Assembly (NCBI RefSeq): GCF_000021725.1
Contig: NC_012115.1
Span: 707,001-771,000, forward strand
DNA: 64,000 nucleotides
Origin: Nautilia profundicola AmH
Lineage (GTDB): Bacteria > Campylobacterota > Campylobacteria > Campylobacterales > Nautiliaceae
Direction: 5' to 3'
Each line of letters opens with the position of its first letter. Position 1 is the first letter of the stretch. Below the pieces are notes generated by a model. That model did no database searches. It worked only from the letters and a program-made list of their open reading frames with translations, and was not told the DNA's origin. A program made the translations under genes and the position numbers. Positions 24,865-32,894 of this stretch are shown here, in pieces.

Positions 24865-26100
24865 ATGAAAGAAGTGTTACGAAAAGTAAAAGATGCTTCC
24901 AGAGTAACAGCTACGCTAAACGGTGAAATAAAAAGAAAAATTTTAAAAGAAATGGCTGAAGCGTTAGAACAAAATTCTTCGCTTATAATTAATGAAAATA
25001 AAAAAGATTTAAAATACGCAAATGAAAATAATCTTTCAGCAGCTCTTATTGACAGACTTTATCTTGATGAAAAAAGAATAGGGTCAATGGCAGACGCACT
25101 TCGTGATATTGCTACGCTTAAAGACCCTGTCGGAAGAGTGATTGACGGATGGATGCTTGATAATGGACTTAGAATTGAAAAGGTGAAAATCCCTATCGGT
25201 GTAATCGGAATTATTTACGAAAGCAGACCAAATGTAACAAGTGACGCGGCGGGGCTTTGTTTTATGAGCGGTAACGCATGTATTTTAAAAGGCGGTAAGG
25301 AGGCGATGTATTCAAATATAGCTATTATAAATGTATTAAGAGACGTGCTTGAAAGAAATTCACTTCCAAAAGACGCCGTCTCACTGCTTCCTGATTACTC
25401 AAGAGAGGGCGTATATAAACTGATACAGGAAGATAAGTATGTTGATTTGATCATACCAAGAGGAGGGGAAAAACTTATTAAATTTGTAAGTGAAAACTCA
25501 AAAGTTCCCGTTGTTAAACATGATAAGGGACTGTGCCACATTTATATACATAAAGATGCAAATATCGATGAAGCCGTTAAAATAAGTGTAAATGCAAAAG
25601 TTCAAAGACCCGGAGTCTGTAACGCCGTAGAAACACTGCTTGTAGATGAAAGCGTAAAAAATGAAATATTGCCTAAACTAAAAGCAGAAATGGAAAAAGA
25701 AGGCGTGGAGCTTAGAGGATGTGAAAAAACCCTTGAGGTGATTGATATAAATAAAGCAACTGAAGAAGACTGGAATACGGAATATTTAGATAAAATTCTG
25801 TCTATAAAAGTAGTAAGAGATTTAAATGAAGCTATTGAGCATATCCAAACATACGGATCAGGGCATAGTGATTCGATAATTACCGAAAATTACAGTGCAA
25901 GTGAAGAATTTTTAAACAGGGTTGACAGTGCATGTGTATATGTAAACGCATCCACGAGATTTACCGACGGAGGAGAATTCGGATTTGGAGCGGAAGTCGG
26001 TATTTCAACAAACAAACTTCATGCAAGAGGCCCTATGGGTATTGATGATTTAACAACATACAAATATAAAATCTACGGAAACGGACAGATAAGAGAATAA
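24865..26100 (+). CDS. proA: Gamma-glutamyl phosphate reductase
   Basis: The second enzyme of proline synthesis; it reduces gamma-glutamyl phosphate with NADPH. It shows the aldehyde-dehydrogenase-like fold with YESRPNVTSDAAGLCFMSGNA near residue 108, the catalytic Cys in RPGVCNAVETLLVD near 250, and FTDGGEFGFGAEVGISTNKLHARGPMG at the C-terminal end. It has 411 residues, full length. proC is far away at 54640 and no proB is in the window. AAAGGAAG lies before the ATG. Confidence 0.96.
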   Translation: MKEVLRKVKDASRVTATLNGEIKRKILKEMAEALEQNSSLIINENKKDLKYANENNLSAALIDRLYLDEKRIGSMADALRDIATLKDPVGRVIDGWMLDNGLRIEKVKIPIGVIGIIYESRPNVTSDAAGLCFMSGNACILKGGKEAMYSNIAIINVLRDVLERNSLPKDAVSLLPDYSREGVYKLIQEDKYVDLIIPRGGEKLIKFVSENSKVPVVKHDKGLCHIYIHKDANIDEAVKISVNAKVQRPGVCNAVETLLVDESVKNEILPKLKAEMEKEGVELRGCEKTLEVIDINKATEEDWNTEYLDKILSIKVVRDLNEAIEHIQTYGSGHSDSIITENYSASEEFLNRVDSACVYVNASTRFTDGGEFGFGAEVGISTNKLHARGPMGIDDLTTYKYKIYGNGQIRE

Positions 26101-26110
26101 AGGAGTATAA

Positions 26111-27019
26111 GTGATTGCAATAGATTTAGGCAGTAACACAATCAGGGCGATAAAATACGACTGTGCTACGAATACGAAAATAGACGAATTTGAAAGAATT
26201 GTCAAAACGGCTGATAAACTTGTAAAAACCGACGGTATTACCGATGAGGCAATTGAAAGAATAATAAACGCCATTAACGATATGAAACAGAGATTTAATA
26301 TTTCAGAAAATGAAAAAATAAAAGCGATCGCCACGGAGGCGTTAAGAGCCGCTAAAAATAAAGATTATGTTATAAAAAAAATTAAAGAGGCTACGGGTAT
26401 TGAGTTTGAAATAATTACTCCTGAAGATGAAGCGAATTATACGGCAATTGCAGTTGAAAAATGTCTTGAAAAATGCGGTTATGATAATTACAATCATTTT
26501 TTACTGGTTGATATCGGAGGTGGAAGTACTGAAGTTACCGTTAAAAATAAAGACAGTATTTTGAGTGAGAGTTTCAGACTCGGAATTGTCACTATTACAC
26601 AAAGGCATAAAACTCCTGAAGCGATTAAAATAGCAATAAAGAAGAAAATGAAAGATGTTAAGAGTTTTTTTGATTTTGCATTTAATACTCTTAGAAAACC
26701 AAAGATTTTCGTCGCAAGCAGCGGAACACCTACTACAATCGCCGCATTAAAACTCGGAATGAATTATTCAAATTATGACGGCAGCAGGGTAAACGGAACT
26801 AAAGTCACTTTGGAAGATCTTGATTACTGGGCTGAAAAACTTATGAAGATGGAAATGAAAAAAAGAGAAGAACTTGTAGGTGTAGGCAGAGGTGATTTGA
26901 TTATAAGCGGTATATATATTTTCAAAGAGATATTTAAACTTGCAAAATATAAAGAATGTATCGTGTGCGATGACGGTCTCAGAGAGGGTGTGGCAATAGA
27001 AGAATGTAAAAACATATAA
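26111..27019 (+). CDS. Ppx/GppA family phosphatase
   Basis: An exopolyphosphatase or pppGpp phosphatase with the ASKHA fold. It has 302 residues, a short form with only the two core domains and lacking the C-terminal HD-like extension of E. coli Ppx. Motifs are IDLGSNTIR at the start, LLVDIGGGSTEV near 137 and ASSGTPTTIAAL near 198. The start is GTG with AAAGGAG upstream. It follows proA after 10 bases. With two PPK2 genes in the window, a polyphosphate role is attractive. Confidence 0.9.
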   Translation: MIAIDLGSNTIRAIKYDCATNTKIDEFERIVKTADKLVKTDGITDEAIERIINAINDMKQRFNISENEKIKAIATEALRAAKNKDYVIKKIKEATGIEFEIITPEDEANYTAIAVEKCLEKCGYDNYNHFLLVDIGGGSTEVTVKNKDSILSESFRLGIVTITQRHKTPEAIKIAIKKKMKDVKSFFDFAFNTLRKPKIFVASSGTPTTIAALKLGMNYSNYDGSRVNGTKVTLEDLDYWAEKLMKMEMKKREELVGVGRGDLIISGIYIFKEIFKLAKYKECIVCDDGLREGVAIEECKNI

Positions 27020-27089
27020 ATTTATATTTATAAAAATAATAGGTTTTAGTTAATTATGCAAGCAATCGTTGAAATTTTTTTAAATTTGC

Positions 27090-27095
27090 TATAAT
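27090..27095 (+). promoter_or_regulatory. -10 box of ilvBN
   Basis: TATAAT in TTTGCTATAATTCCG, 21 bases before the ilvB ATG. TTGAAA at 27069-27074 is a possible weak -35. No leader peptide or attenuator can fit in the short leader. Confidence 0.65.
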
Positions 27096-27115
27096 TCCGA
27101 CAAAAAGGTTTTTTT

Positions 27116-28813
27116 ATGAAATTGACCGGCGCTCAAATAGTAATTGAAAGTCTTATAAAAGAGAATGTTGAGGTTGTTTTCGGATATCCCGGCGGGGCTA
27201 TTATGAATGTTTATGATGAAATATATAAACAAAATTCATTTAAACACATTTTGGCTAAACACGAACAGGGTGCCGTACATATGGCCGACGGATACGCAAG
27301 GGCAACAGGAAATGTAGGTGTTGCCATGGTTACAAGTGGGCCGGGACTTACCAATGCGGTTACCGGTATCGCTACTGCGTATACGGACTCGATTCCGATG
27401 GTAATTATATCAGGACAGGTACCTACTACTGCAATTGGGACGGACGCATTCCAGGAAGTTGACGCGGTTGGTGTTACAAGACCTATTACAAAACACAATT
27501 TCCTTGTAAAAGACGTAAAAGACTTGCCTTTTATTATGAAAGAAGCGTTTTATCTTGCAAAAAGCGGAAGACCGGGACCTGTGCATATTGATATCCCTAA
27601 AGACGTTACTGTTGCAAAAACTAAATTCGAATATCCTGAAAAAATTGAACTTATCACATACAAACCAACATACAAAGGTAATAAAAGAGCGATAAAAAGA
27701 GCGGTTGATGCAATAAAAAGAGCGAAAAAACCAGTATTTTACGTAGGTGGCGGAGCAGTTCTTAGTGGTGCGTATGAACTTGTAAGAGAAGTAGTAAAAC
27801 TTACAAAAATACCTACTGTTGAAACACTTATGGCAAGAGGCGTTATAAGATATGATTGTCCGTATCTACTCGGAATGGTTGGAATGCATGGAACATATGC
27901 GGCGAATATGGCTATGAATGATGCGGATTTAATAATATCTCTTGGTGCAAGATTTGATGACAGGGTTACCGGTAAACTTGACGAGTTTGCGAAACATGCG
28001 GATATCGTTCATATAGATATAGATCCGAGCCAGATAGGTAAAGTGGTGCCTACAAAATATCCGATAGTCGGTGATTTGAAAAACGTACTTGAAGATATGC
28101 TTCCACTACTGATTGAAGAAATTGAACCTGAAAGATATGAAGAGTGGAGGGAAATATTAAACAGATATCAAGAACTCTATCCACTGAAATACAATGATGA
28201 CGACACTGTAATAAAACCTCAGTGGGCAATTCAAAAAACAGGTGAAATTGCACCGGAAGATGCCGTTATTTCTACAGATGTTGGTCAGCATCAGATGTGG
28301 ACAGCTCAGTTTTATCCGTTTACATATCCAAGACAGCTTCTTACAAGCGGTGGGCTTGGAACTATGGGATTCGGATTCCCTGCAGCGCTTGGTGCAAAAG
28401 AGGGAGTTAAAGACAGAGTTGTTATAAACTTTACAGGTGACGGTAGTATTATGATGAATATTCAGGAAGTTCTTACGGGATATAAATATAAACTTCCTGT
28501 TATAAATATTATTTTAAACAACAACTATCTTGGTATGGTTAGACAGTGGCAAACAATGTTTTATGACGACAGACTCAGTGAAACGGATCTTAGCGACGTT
28601 CAGCCTGATTTTGTTAAACTTGCCGAAAGTATGGGCGGAATCGGATTTAGGGTTAAAACGAAAGATGAATTTGAAAAAGCCTTAAAAGAAGCTATTGAGT
28701 CTAAAAAAGTAGCATTTTTGGATGTACAGATTGACAGACGTGAAGATGTTTTACCAATGGTACCTCCTAACTCACCACTAAAAAATATGCTAATATTTAA
28801 GGAAGACAAATGA
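27116..28813 (+). CDS. ilvB: Acetolactate synthase large subunit
   Basis: A ThDP and FAD enzyme that forms acetolactate or acetohydroxybutyrate, the first common step to Val, Leu and Ile. It has the catalytic Glu in HEQGAVHMADGYARATG near 47, TSGPGLTNAVTGIATAY near 76, and the ThDP motif GDGSIMMN near 440 with LNNNYLGMVRQWQ. It has 565 residues, full length. It overlaps ilvN by 4 bases (ATGA). Confidence 0.97.
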   Translation: MKLTGAQIVIESLIKENVEVVFGYPGGAIMNVYDEIYKQNSFKHILAKHEQGAVHMADGYARATGNVGVAMVTSGPGLTNAVTGIATAYTDSIPMVIISGQVPTTAIGTDAFQEVDAVGVTRPITKHNFLVKDVKDLPFIMKEAFYLAKSGRPGPVHIDIPKDVTVAKTKFEYPEKIELITYKPTYKGNKRAIKRAVDAIKRAKKPVFYVGGGAVLSGAYELVREVVKLTKIPTVETLMARGVIRYDCPYLLGMVGMHGTYAANMAMNDADLIISLGARFDDRVTGKLDEFAKHADIVHIDIDPSQIGKVVPTKYPIVGDLKNVLEDMLPLLIEEIEPERYEEWREILNRYQELYPLKYNDDDTVIKPQWAIQKTGEIAPEDAVISTDVGQHQMWTAQFYPFTYPRQLLTSGGLGTMGFGFPAALGAKEGVKDRVVINFTGDGSIMMNIQEVLTGYKYKLPVINIILNNNYLGMVRQWQTMFYDDRLSETDLSDVQPDFVKLAESMGGIGFRVKTKDEFEKALKEAIESKKVAFLDVQIDRREDVLPMVPPNSPLKNMLIFKEDK

Positions 28814-29271
28814 AAAGAATAATATCGGTAATAGTGGAAAACGAACACGGTGTGCTCGCAAGAATCGTTAATATGTTTGCCGGGCGTGGTTATAATATAA
28901 CTTCTTTAACTGTAGCACCGATTCCAAACAGTGAATTTTCGAGAATGACAATAGTGAGTGAGGGTGATCCTAAAGTATTTGAGCAGATTGTAAAGCAGCT
29001 TCATAAACTGATTCCTGTGTATAAAGTTATTGAAAGCGACGACTTTATAGAAAAAGAGATGGCCATGGTTAAGTTTCCGATAGAAAACCATTTGGCAGAT
29101 ATTGATGCACTTGCGAGATGTTATAACGGAAGTATAAGCAACGTGGGTGAAAAACACGTAATAGTAAGTGTGGTTGATAGACCTGTAAGAATTGACAACT
29201 TTTTAAAAGCCATTAAAAAGTATAAACCTATTGAGATAGTAAGAAGCGGAGCGAGTGTTATCGAAAGATAA
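28810..29271 (+). CDS. ilvN: Acetolactate synthase small (regulatory) subunit
   Basis: A 153-residue ACT-domain protein that activates IlvB and confers valine feedback. The ACT part begins RIISVIVENEHGVLARIVNMF, followed by AGRGYNITSLTVAP. The C-terminal half has the ALS_ss_C pattern ending in EIVRSGASVIER. Coupled to ilvB. Confidence 0.96.
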   Translation: MKRIISVIVENEHGVLARIVNMFAGRGYNITSLTVAPIPNSEFSRMTIVSEGDPKVFEQIVKQLHKLIPVYKVIESDDFIEKEMAMVKFPIENHLADIDALARCYNGSISNVGEKHVIVSVVDRPVRIDNFLKAIKKYKPIEIVRSGASVIER

Positions 29272-29556
29272 CATTTTGCTCATTTTCTTATATAATAGTG
29301 TCTGGCACTATAAGTTTGAAATGAAAATTTAAGTTTTGTTATTATAAATGTTATTATAAAGTGAAAACTAAGAAATAAAAAAGCTGGCTTTATACTATAT
29401 ATTTACTTAAAATAGAGCTTTATGAAAATTTTAATCTGACATCAAGTATAATCAATTGATTTTAATAAATCATCAGCCTTTACCACTTAACCACTTCCCA
29501 ACTTTACCAACCCTTCTTTTTGGTATAATTTTTAAAAAACACAAAGGTTATTTATT
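29272..29556. other. 285-base gap between ilvN and lpxD
   Basis: It contains the REP-like palindrome (29295-29311), AT-rich DNA without a convincing reading frame or tRNA, and at its end the lpxD promoter TATAAT at 29524-29529 (TTTTTGGTATAATTTTT). A small RNA cannot be excluded, but I see no strong hairpin plus T-run. Confidence 0.5.
29295..29311. repeat. REP-like palindrome copy after ilvN
   Basis: ATAGTG TCTGG CACTAT. The core AGTGTCTGGCACT is the exact reverse complement of the core of the 19176-19192 copy. It lies 23 bases after the ilvN stop, so it could also act as a weak 3'-end hairpin. Confidence 0.8.
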
Positions 29557-30531
29557 ATGTGCGAAAGAAATATAAATAATAAAACGTTTACTTTAAAAGA
29601 AATTTGTCAATATTTAGAATTGGATTGTGATAATGATGCTGAAATACAAGGAATAAACACACTTCATGATGCAAACGAAAATGAAATAAGCTTTTTGGAA
29701 AACCCTAAATATGAAAAATTTTTAAAAAACACAAAAGCAAAAGCAGTTTTAATCAGAAAGGAAGACGCGGATAAACTTCCCGAGGGAGTTATACCACTGA
29801 TAACCGACGAGCCTTATTTAAAATTGGCTATCCTTACTAAACTTTTTGTAAAAGATCCTTGGGAAGACGGTGGATATCAAATAGCGTTCAGCGCAAAAGT
29901 CCATCCGTCCGTTCAAATAGGAAAAGGAGCAAGAATAGGTAAAAACAGTGTGATTATGCCTGGATGTGTAATAGGTCCTGATGTGGAAATAGGGGACAAC
30001 TGTGTTATTTATCCAAATGTGACAGTTTACAGAGATACGCAAATAGGAAACAATGTAAAAATTCATGCAGGCAGTGTTATTGGAAGTGACGGGTTCGGAT
30101 ATGCGCACACAAAAGATGGAAGGCATATTAAAATTTATCATTTGGGCTTTGTTGAAATTGAAGACGATGTGGAAATCGGTGCAAATACCACAATCGACAG
30201 AGGGGTGTTTGGTAAAACAGTAATAAAAAAAGGAACTATTATCGATAATCTGGTTCAAATAGCACATAACTGCGAAGTGGGAGAAGGATCAATACTTGTT
30301 TCACAAGTAGGACTTGCCGGAAGTACAAAACTCGGACACCATGTTGTAATGGGCGGACAAAGTGCTACGGCGGGGCATTTGGAAGTAGCTCCTATGACTA
30401 CGATTGCCGCAAGGGGAGGTGTAAGTAAAAGTATAAAAAAACCGGGAGTGTACAGCGGATTTCCGTTAATGCCTCATAAGCAATGGTTAAAGCTTCAAGG
30501 ACTTTTAAACAGACTTCTTAAAAAATCTTGA
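29557..30531 (+). CDS. lpxD: UDP-3-O-acylglucosamine N-acyltransferase LpxD
   Basis: It adds the second acyl chain in lipid A synthesis. The N-terminal uridine-binding domain (about 1-100) is followed by a left-handed beta helix of hexapeptide repeats (about 108-270), with the catalytic His in LVQIAHNCEVGEG near 239 and SQVGLAGST after it. It has 324 residues, near the family norm. It has its own promoter. lpxA and lpxB are not in the window. An alternative reading as a general sugar acyltransferase is unlikely given the LpxD N-terminal domain. Confidence 0.94.
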   Translation: MCERNINNKTFTLKEICQYLELDCDNDAEIQGINTLHDANENEISFLENPKYEKFLKNTKAKAVLIRKEDADKLPEGVIPLITDEPYLKLAILTKLFVKDPWEDGGYQIAFSAKVHPSVQIGKGARIGKNSVIMPGCVIGPDVEIGDNCVIYPNVTVYRDTQIGNNVKIHAGSVIGSDGFGYAHTKDGRHIKIYHLGFVEIEDDVEIGANTTIDRGVFGKTVIKKGTIIDNLVQIAHNCEVGEGSILVSQVGLAGSTKLGHHVVMGGQSATAGHLEVAPMTTIAARGGVSKSIKKPGVYSGFPLMPHKQWLKLQGLLNRLLKKS

Positions 30532-30595
30532 TATATATCAAAAAAATTTTTCCCTCTTTCGTTACAATTAATCAAAACTATATAAAGGTAGTGCA

Positions 30596-31768
30596 ATGAT
30601 GGTATATTTGGATAACAATTCCACAACACCTATGGATAATAGAGTTAAAGATATTTATTGTAAAAGTACTGAGCTTTTTGGAAACGTAAATGTTATTTAT
30701 CAGCTTGGAATTGATGCAAGACGTGCAATGAACGAAGCTTATGATATATTGTATCCGGGTATCGGAGCGGCAGATGAAGACGATATTATTATTACATCAT
30801 CGACAAGCGAAGGTAACAATACGGTAATCAAAACATTTATTGACGCGTTTTTAAAAGGCAGCGGTAAAAAACATATTATTACAACAGTTAGCGAACACTC
30901 TTCAATAAAAGCGCCTTGCGCATATGCAAAAACTTTGGGAATGGAAGTAACATACCTTTATACGGATGAAAACGGAAGAATTGATCCAATAGAGCTTGAA
31001 AACGCCATAAGAGAAGATACTGCACTTATTAGCGTATTGTTTGCAAGTAACGAAAGTGGAGCGATACAACCTATAAAAGAGATTTCTCAAATTGCGAGAA
31101 AACATAATATTCCTTTTCACTGTGATGGAGCACAGGCTATTGGAAAAGTAAAAGTGAATGTCAGGGATTTGGGCGTTGATTATTTTACATTCAGTGCACA
31201 TAAATTTCACGGTCCTAAGGGTGTAGGCGGACTTTATGTAAGAGAGGGTGCTCCGTATGTAAACCTTATACACGGCGGTAATCAGATGGGAGGTAAAAGA
31301 GGCGGAAGTGTATACCTTAACGGTATGATTGCAATGGCGGAGGCTTTGAAACTCGCAAATGAACATCTTGATGAAATGCATACAAGGGTTGCAAAACTAA
31401 GAGACAAACTCGAAGAAGCCATCCTTCAGATTCCGGATACGAAAAGCTATGTAGATAAAAAATACAGACTTCCTAATACCGTGGTTGCTTCATTTAGAGG
31501 GATAGAGGGCGAATCGATGCTTTGGGATCTGAACGTAAACGGTATATACGCGGCTACAGGCAGTAGCTGCAGCAGCGAAAGACTGGAAGGTAGCGAAGTG
31601 CTTGAAGCACTTGGAGAAGATCCTGAAATAGCACATACCGGGATAATTTTTTCACTGAGCCGTTTTACTACCGAAGAAGAGATTGATTATGTTATTGAAA
31701 AACTGCCTGGTATTGTTGAGAGACTAAGAGCTATATCTATGACATATGCCAAAGTGGCGCCTAAATAA
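30596..31768 (+). CDS. nifS: Cysteine desulfurase NifS
   Basis: A PLP enzyme that supplies sulfur for Fe-S clusters. It has YLDNNSTTPM at the start, the HCDGAQAIGK cofactor segment near 178, the PLP lysine in SAHKFHGPKG near 202, and the active-site Cys in ATGSSCSSE near 322 on a NifS-type loop. It has 390 residues. In Campylobacterota NifS with NifU forms the main Fe-S machinery, so this does not imply nitrogen fixation. Two adjacent ATG codons (30596 and 30599) are both possible starts. Confidence 0.95.
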   Translation: MMVYLDNNSTTPMDNRVKDIYCKSTELFGNVNVIYQLGIDARRAMNEAYDILYPGIGAADEDDIIITSSTSEGNNTVIKTFIDAFLKGSGKKHIITTVSEHSSIKAPCAYAKTLGMEVTYLYTDENGRIDPIELENAIREDTALISVLFASNESGAIQPIKEISQIARKHNIPFHCDGAQAIGKVKVNVRDLGVDYFTFSAHKFHGPKGVGGLYVREGAPYVNLIHGGNQMGGKRGGSVYLNGMIAMAEALKLANEHLDEMHTRVAKLRDKLEEAILQIPDTKSYVDKKYRLPNTVVASFRGIEGESMLWDLNVNGIYAATGSSCSSERLEGSEVLEALGEDPEIAHTGIIFSLSRFTTEEEIDYVIEKLPGIVERLRAISMTYAKVAPK

Positions 31769-31795
31769 ATTGAGAATTGAGAATGTAGAATTGAG
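31768..31795 (+). repeat. Short heptamer run (4 units) between nifS and nifU
   Basis: AATTGAG, AATTGAG, AATGTAG, AATTGAG, beginning on the last base of the nifS stop and trailing into a degenerate AATTAGA. It is the same unit as the 52-copy array. Confidence 0.85.
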
Positions 31796-31843
31796 AATTA
31801 GAGACTTAATAACTTCAATAATTTATAAATACAAGGAGATAAA

Positions 31844-32809
31844 ATGGGAAGAAACGATTTAATAACAGGAAATGTGTGGGAGCAGTATTCAAATAAAGTA
31901 ATAGACAGAATGAACAATCCGAAATACCTTGGAGAGTTTACGGAAGAGGATGCGAAAAAAAGAGGGCTTAAACTTGTAGTTGCTGATTTCGGTAGTGAAG
32001 CGTGCGGTGATGCCGTAAGACTTTACTGGCTGGTGGATCCTAAAACGGATAAAATCGTTGATGCGAGATTCAAAAGTTTCGGATGCGGTACCGCAATTGC
32101 TTCATCAGATATGATGACGGAACTCACTATCGGAAAAACGGTGGATGAAGCTATGAAAATTACAAACCTCGATGTTGAAAAAGCACTAAGAGACGATCCG
32201 AACACACCTGCGTTTCCACCTCAAAAGATGCACTGCAGCGTAATGGCTTATGACGTTATTATCGAAGCGGCTGCAAAATATAAAGGCAAAAACGCAGATG
32301 AACTTAGAGATAACGAAATAGTGTGTGAGTGTGCAAGGGTTACAAGAAAAGAAATTGAAGATATTATTAGAAAACACAACGTAAAAACGGTTGAAGAACT
32401 TCAAAAGTACACAGATGCCGGAAAATACTGCAAAAGCTGCGTAGCTCCGGGCGGACATGAGGAAAAACCCGTTTATCTTGTGGATATAATTAAAGAAGTT
32501 CAGGAACAGATGAAAAAAGAAAACCTCAAAAATGCCACTGAAACTGAAGATTTTGAAAAAATGAGCCTTATTAAAAAAATAAAAGCGATTGAGGAATTTT
32601 TAGATACTAAAATAAAACCGATGCTTGCAATGGACGGAGGTAGTCTGGAACTTCTCGATATAAGAGAAGAAGACGGAATCACAAAAGTTTACATCAGATA
32701 TATGGGTGCATGTGCAACTTGCGCAAGCGGAGGCGTTACGCTTCTTGCGATAGAAGATGAAATGAAAAAACACTTCAAAACCGATAAAATCAAAATAGAA
32801 CAAATATAA
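31844..32809 (+). CDS. nifU: Fe-S cluster scaffold NifU
   Basis: A three-part scaffold of 321 residues. The N-terminal IscU-like domain has Cys in SEACGDAVR near 46, FGCGTA near 82 and KMHCSVM near 129. The central [2Fe-2S] domain has VCECARVT near 165 and YCKSCVAPG near 197. The C-terminal NifU-type domain has the GACATCASGG CxxC near 287. All cluster ligands are present. It follows nifS after 75 bases that include the heptamer run, and has AAGGAG before the ATG. Confidence 0.96.
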   Translation: MGRNDLITGNVWEQYSNKVIDRMNNPKYLGEFTEEDAKKRGLKLVVADFGSEACGDAVRLYWLVDPKTDKIVDARFKSFGCGTAIASSDMMTELTIGKTVDEAMKITNLDVEKALRDDPNTPAFPPQKMHCSVMAYDVIIEAAAKYKGKNADELRDNEIVCECARVTRKEIEDIIRKHNVKTVEELQKYTDAGKYCKSCVAPGGHEEKPVYLVDIIKEVQEQMKKENLKNATETEDFEKMSLIKKIKAIEEFLDTKIKPMLAMDGGSLELLDIREEDGITKVYIRYMGACATCASGGVTLLAIEDEMKKHFKTDKIKIEQI

Positions 32810-32857
32810 CTTTTTCTTTCTTTTTTTATAAAACACATAAAAGACACAAAAAAGGGA

Positions 32858-32863
32858 TATAAT
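32858..32863 (+). promoter_or_regulatory. -10 box of the EAL gene
   Basis: TATAAT in GGGATATAATATATAAT, about 32 bases before the ATG at 32895. A second overlapping TATAAT-like hexamer follows 7 bases later. Confidence 0.55.
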
Positions 32864-32894
32864 ATATAATTAATTTGTCTTTTAGGTGTTAAAA

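Noticed and set aside
30596-32809. Nitrogen fixation island (nifS, nifU, nifX-like genes)
   Set aside because: No nifHDK or nifB/E/N are present; NifS/NifU are the housekeeping Fe-S system in Campylobacterota, and the nifX-like genes are remote from them.
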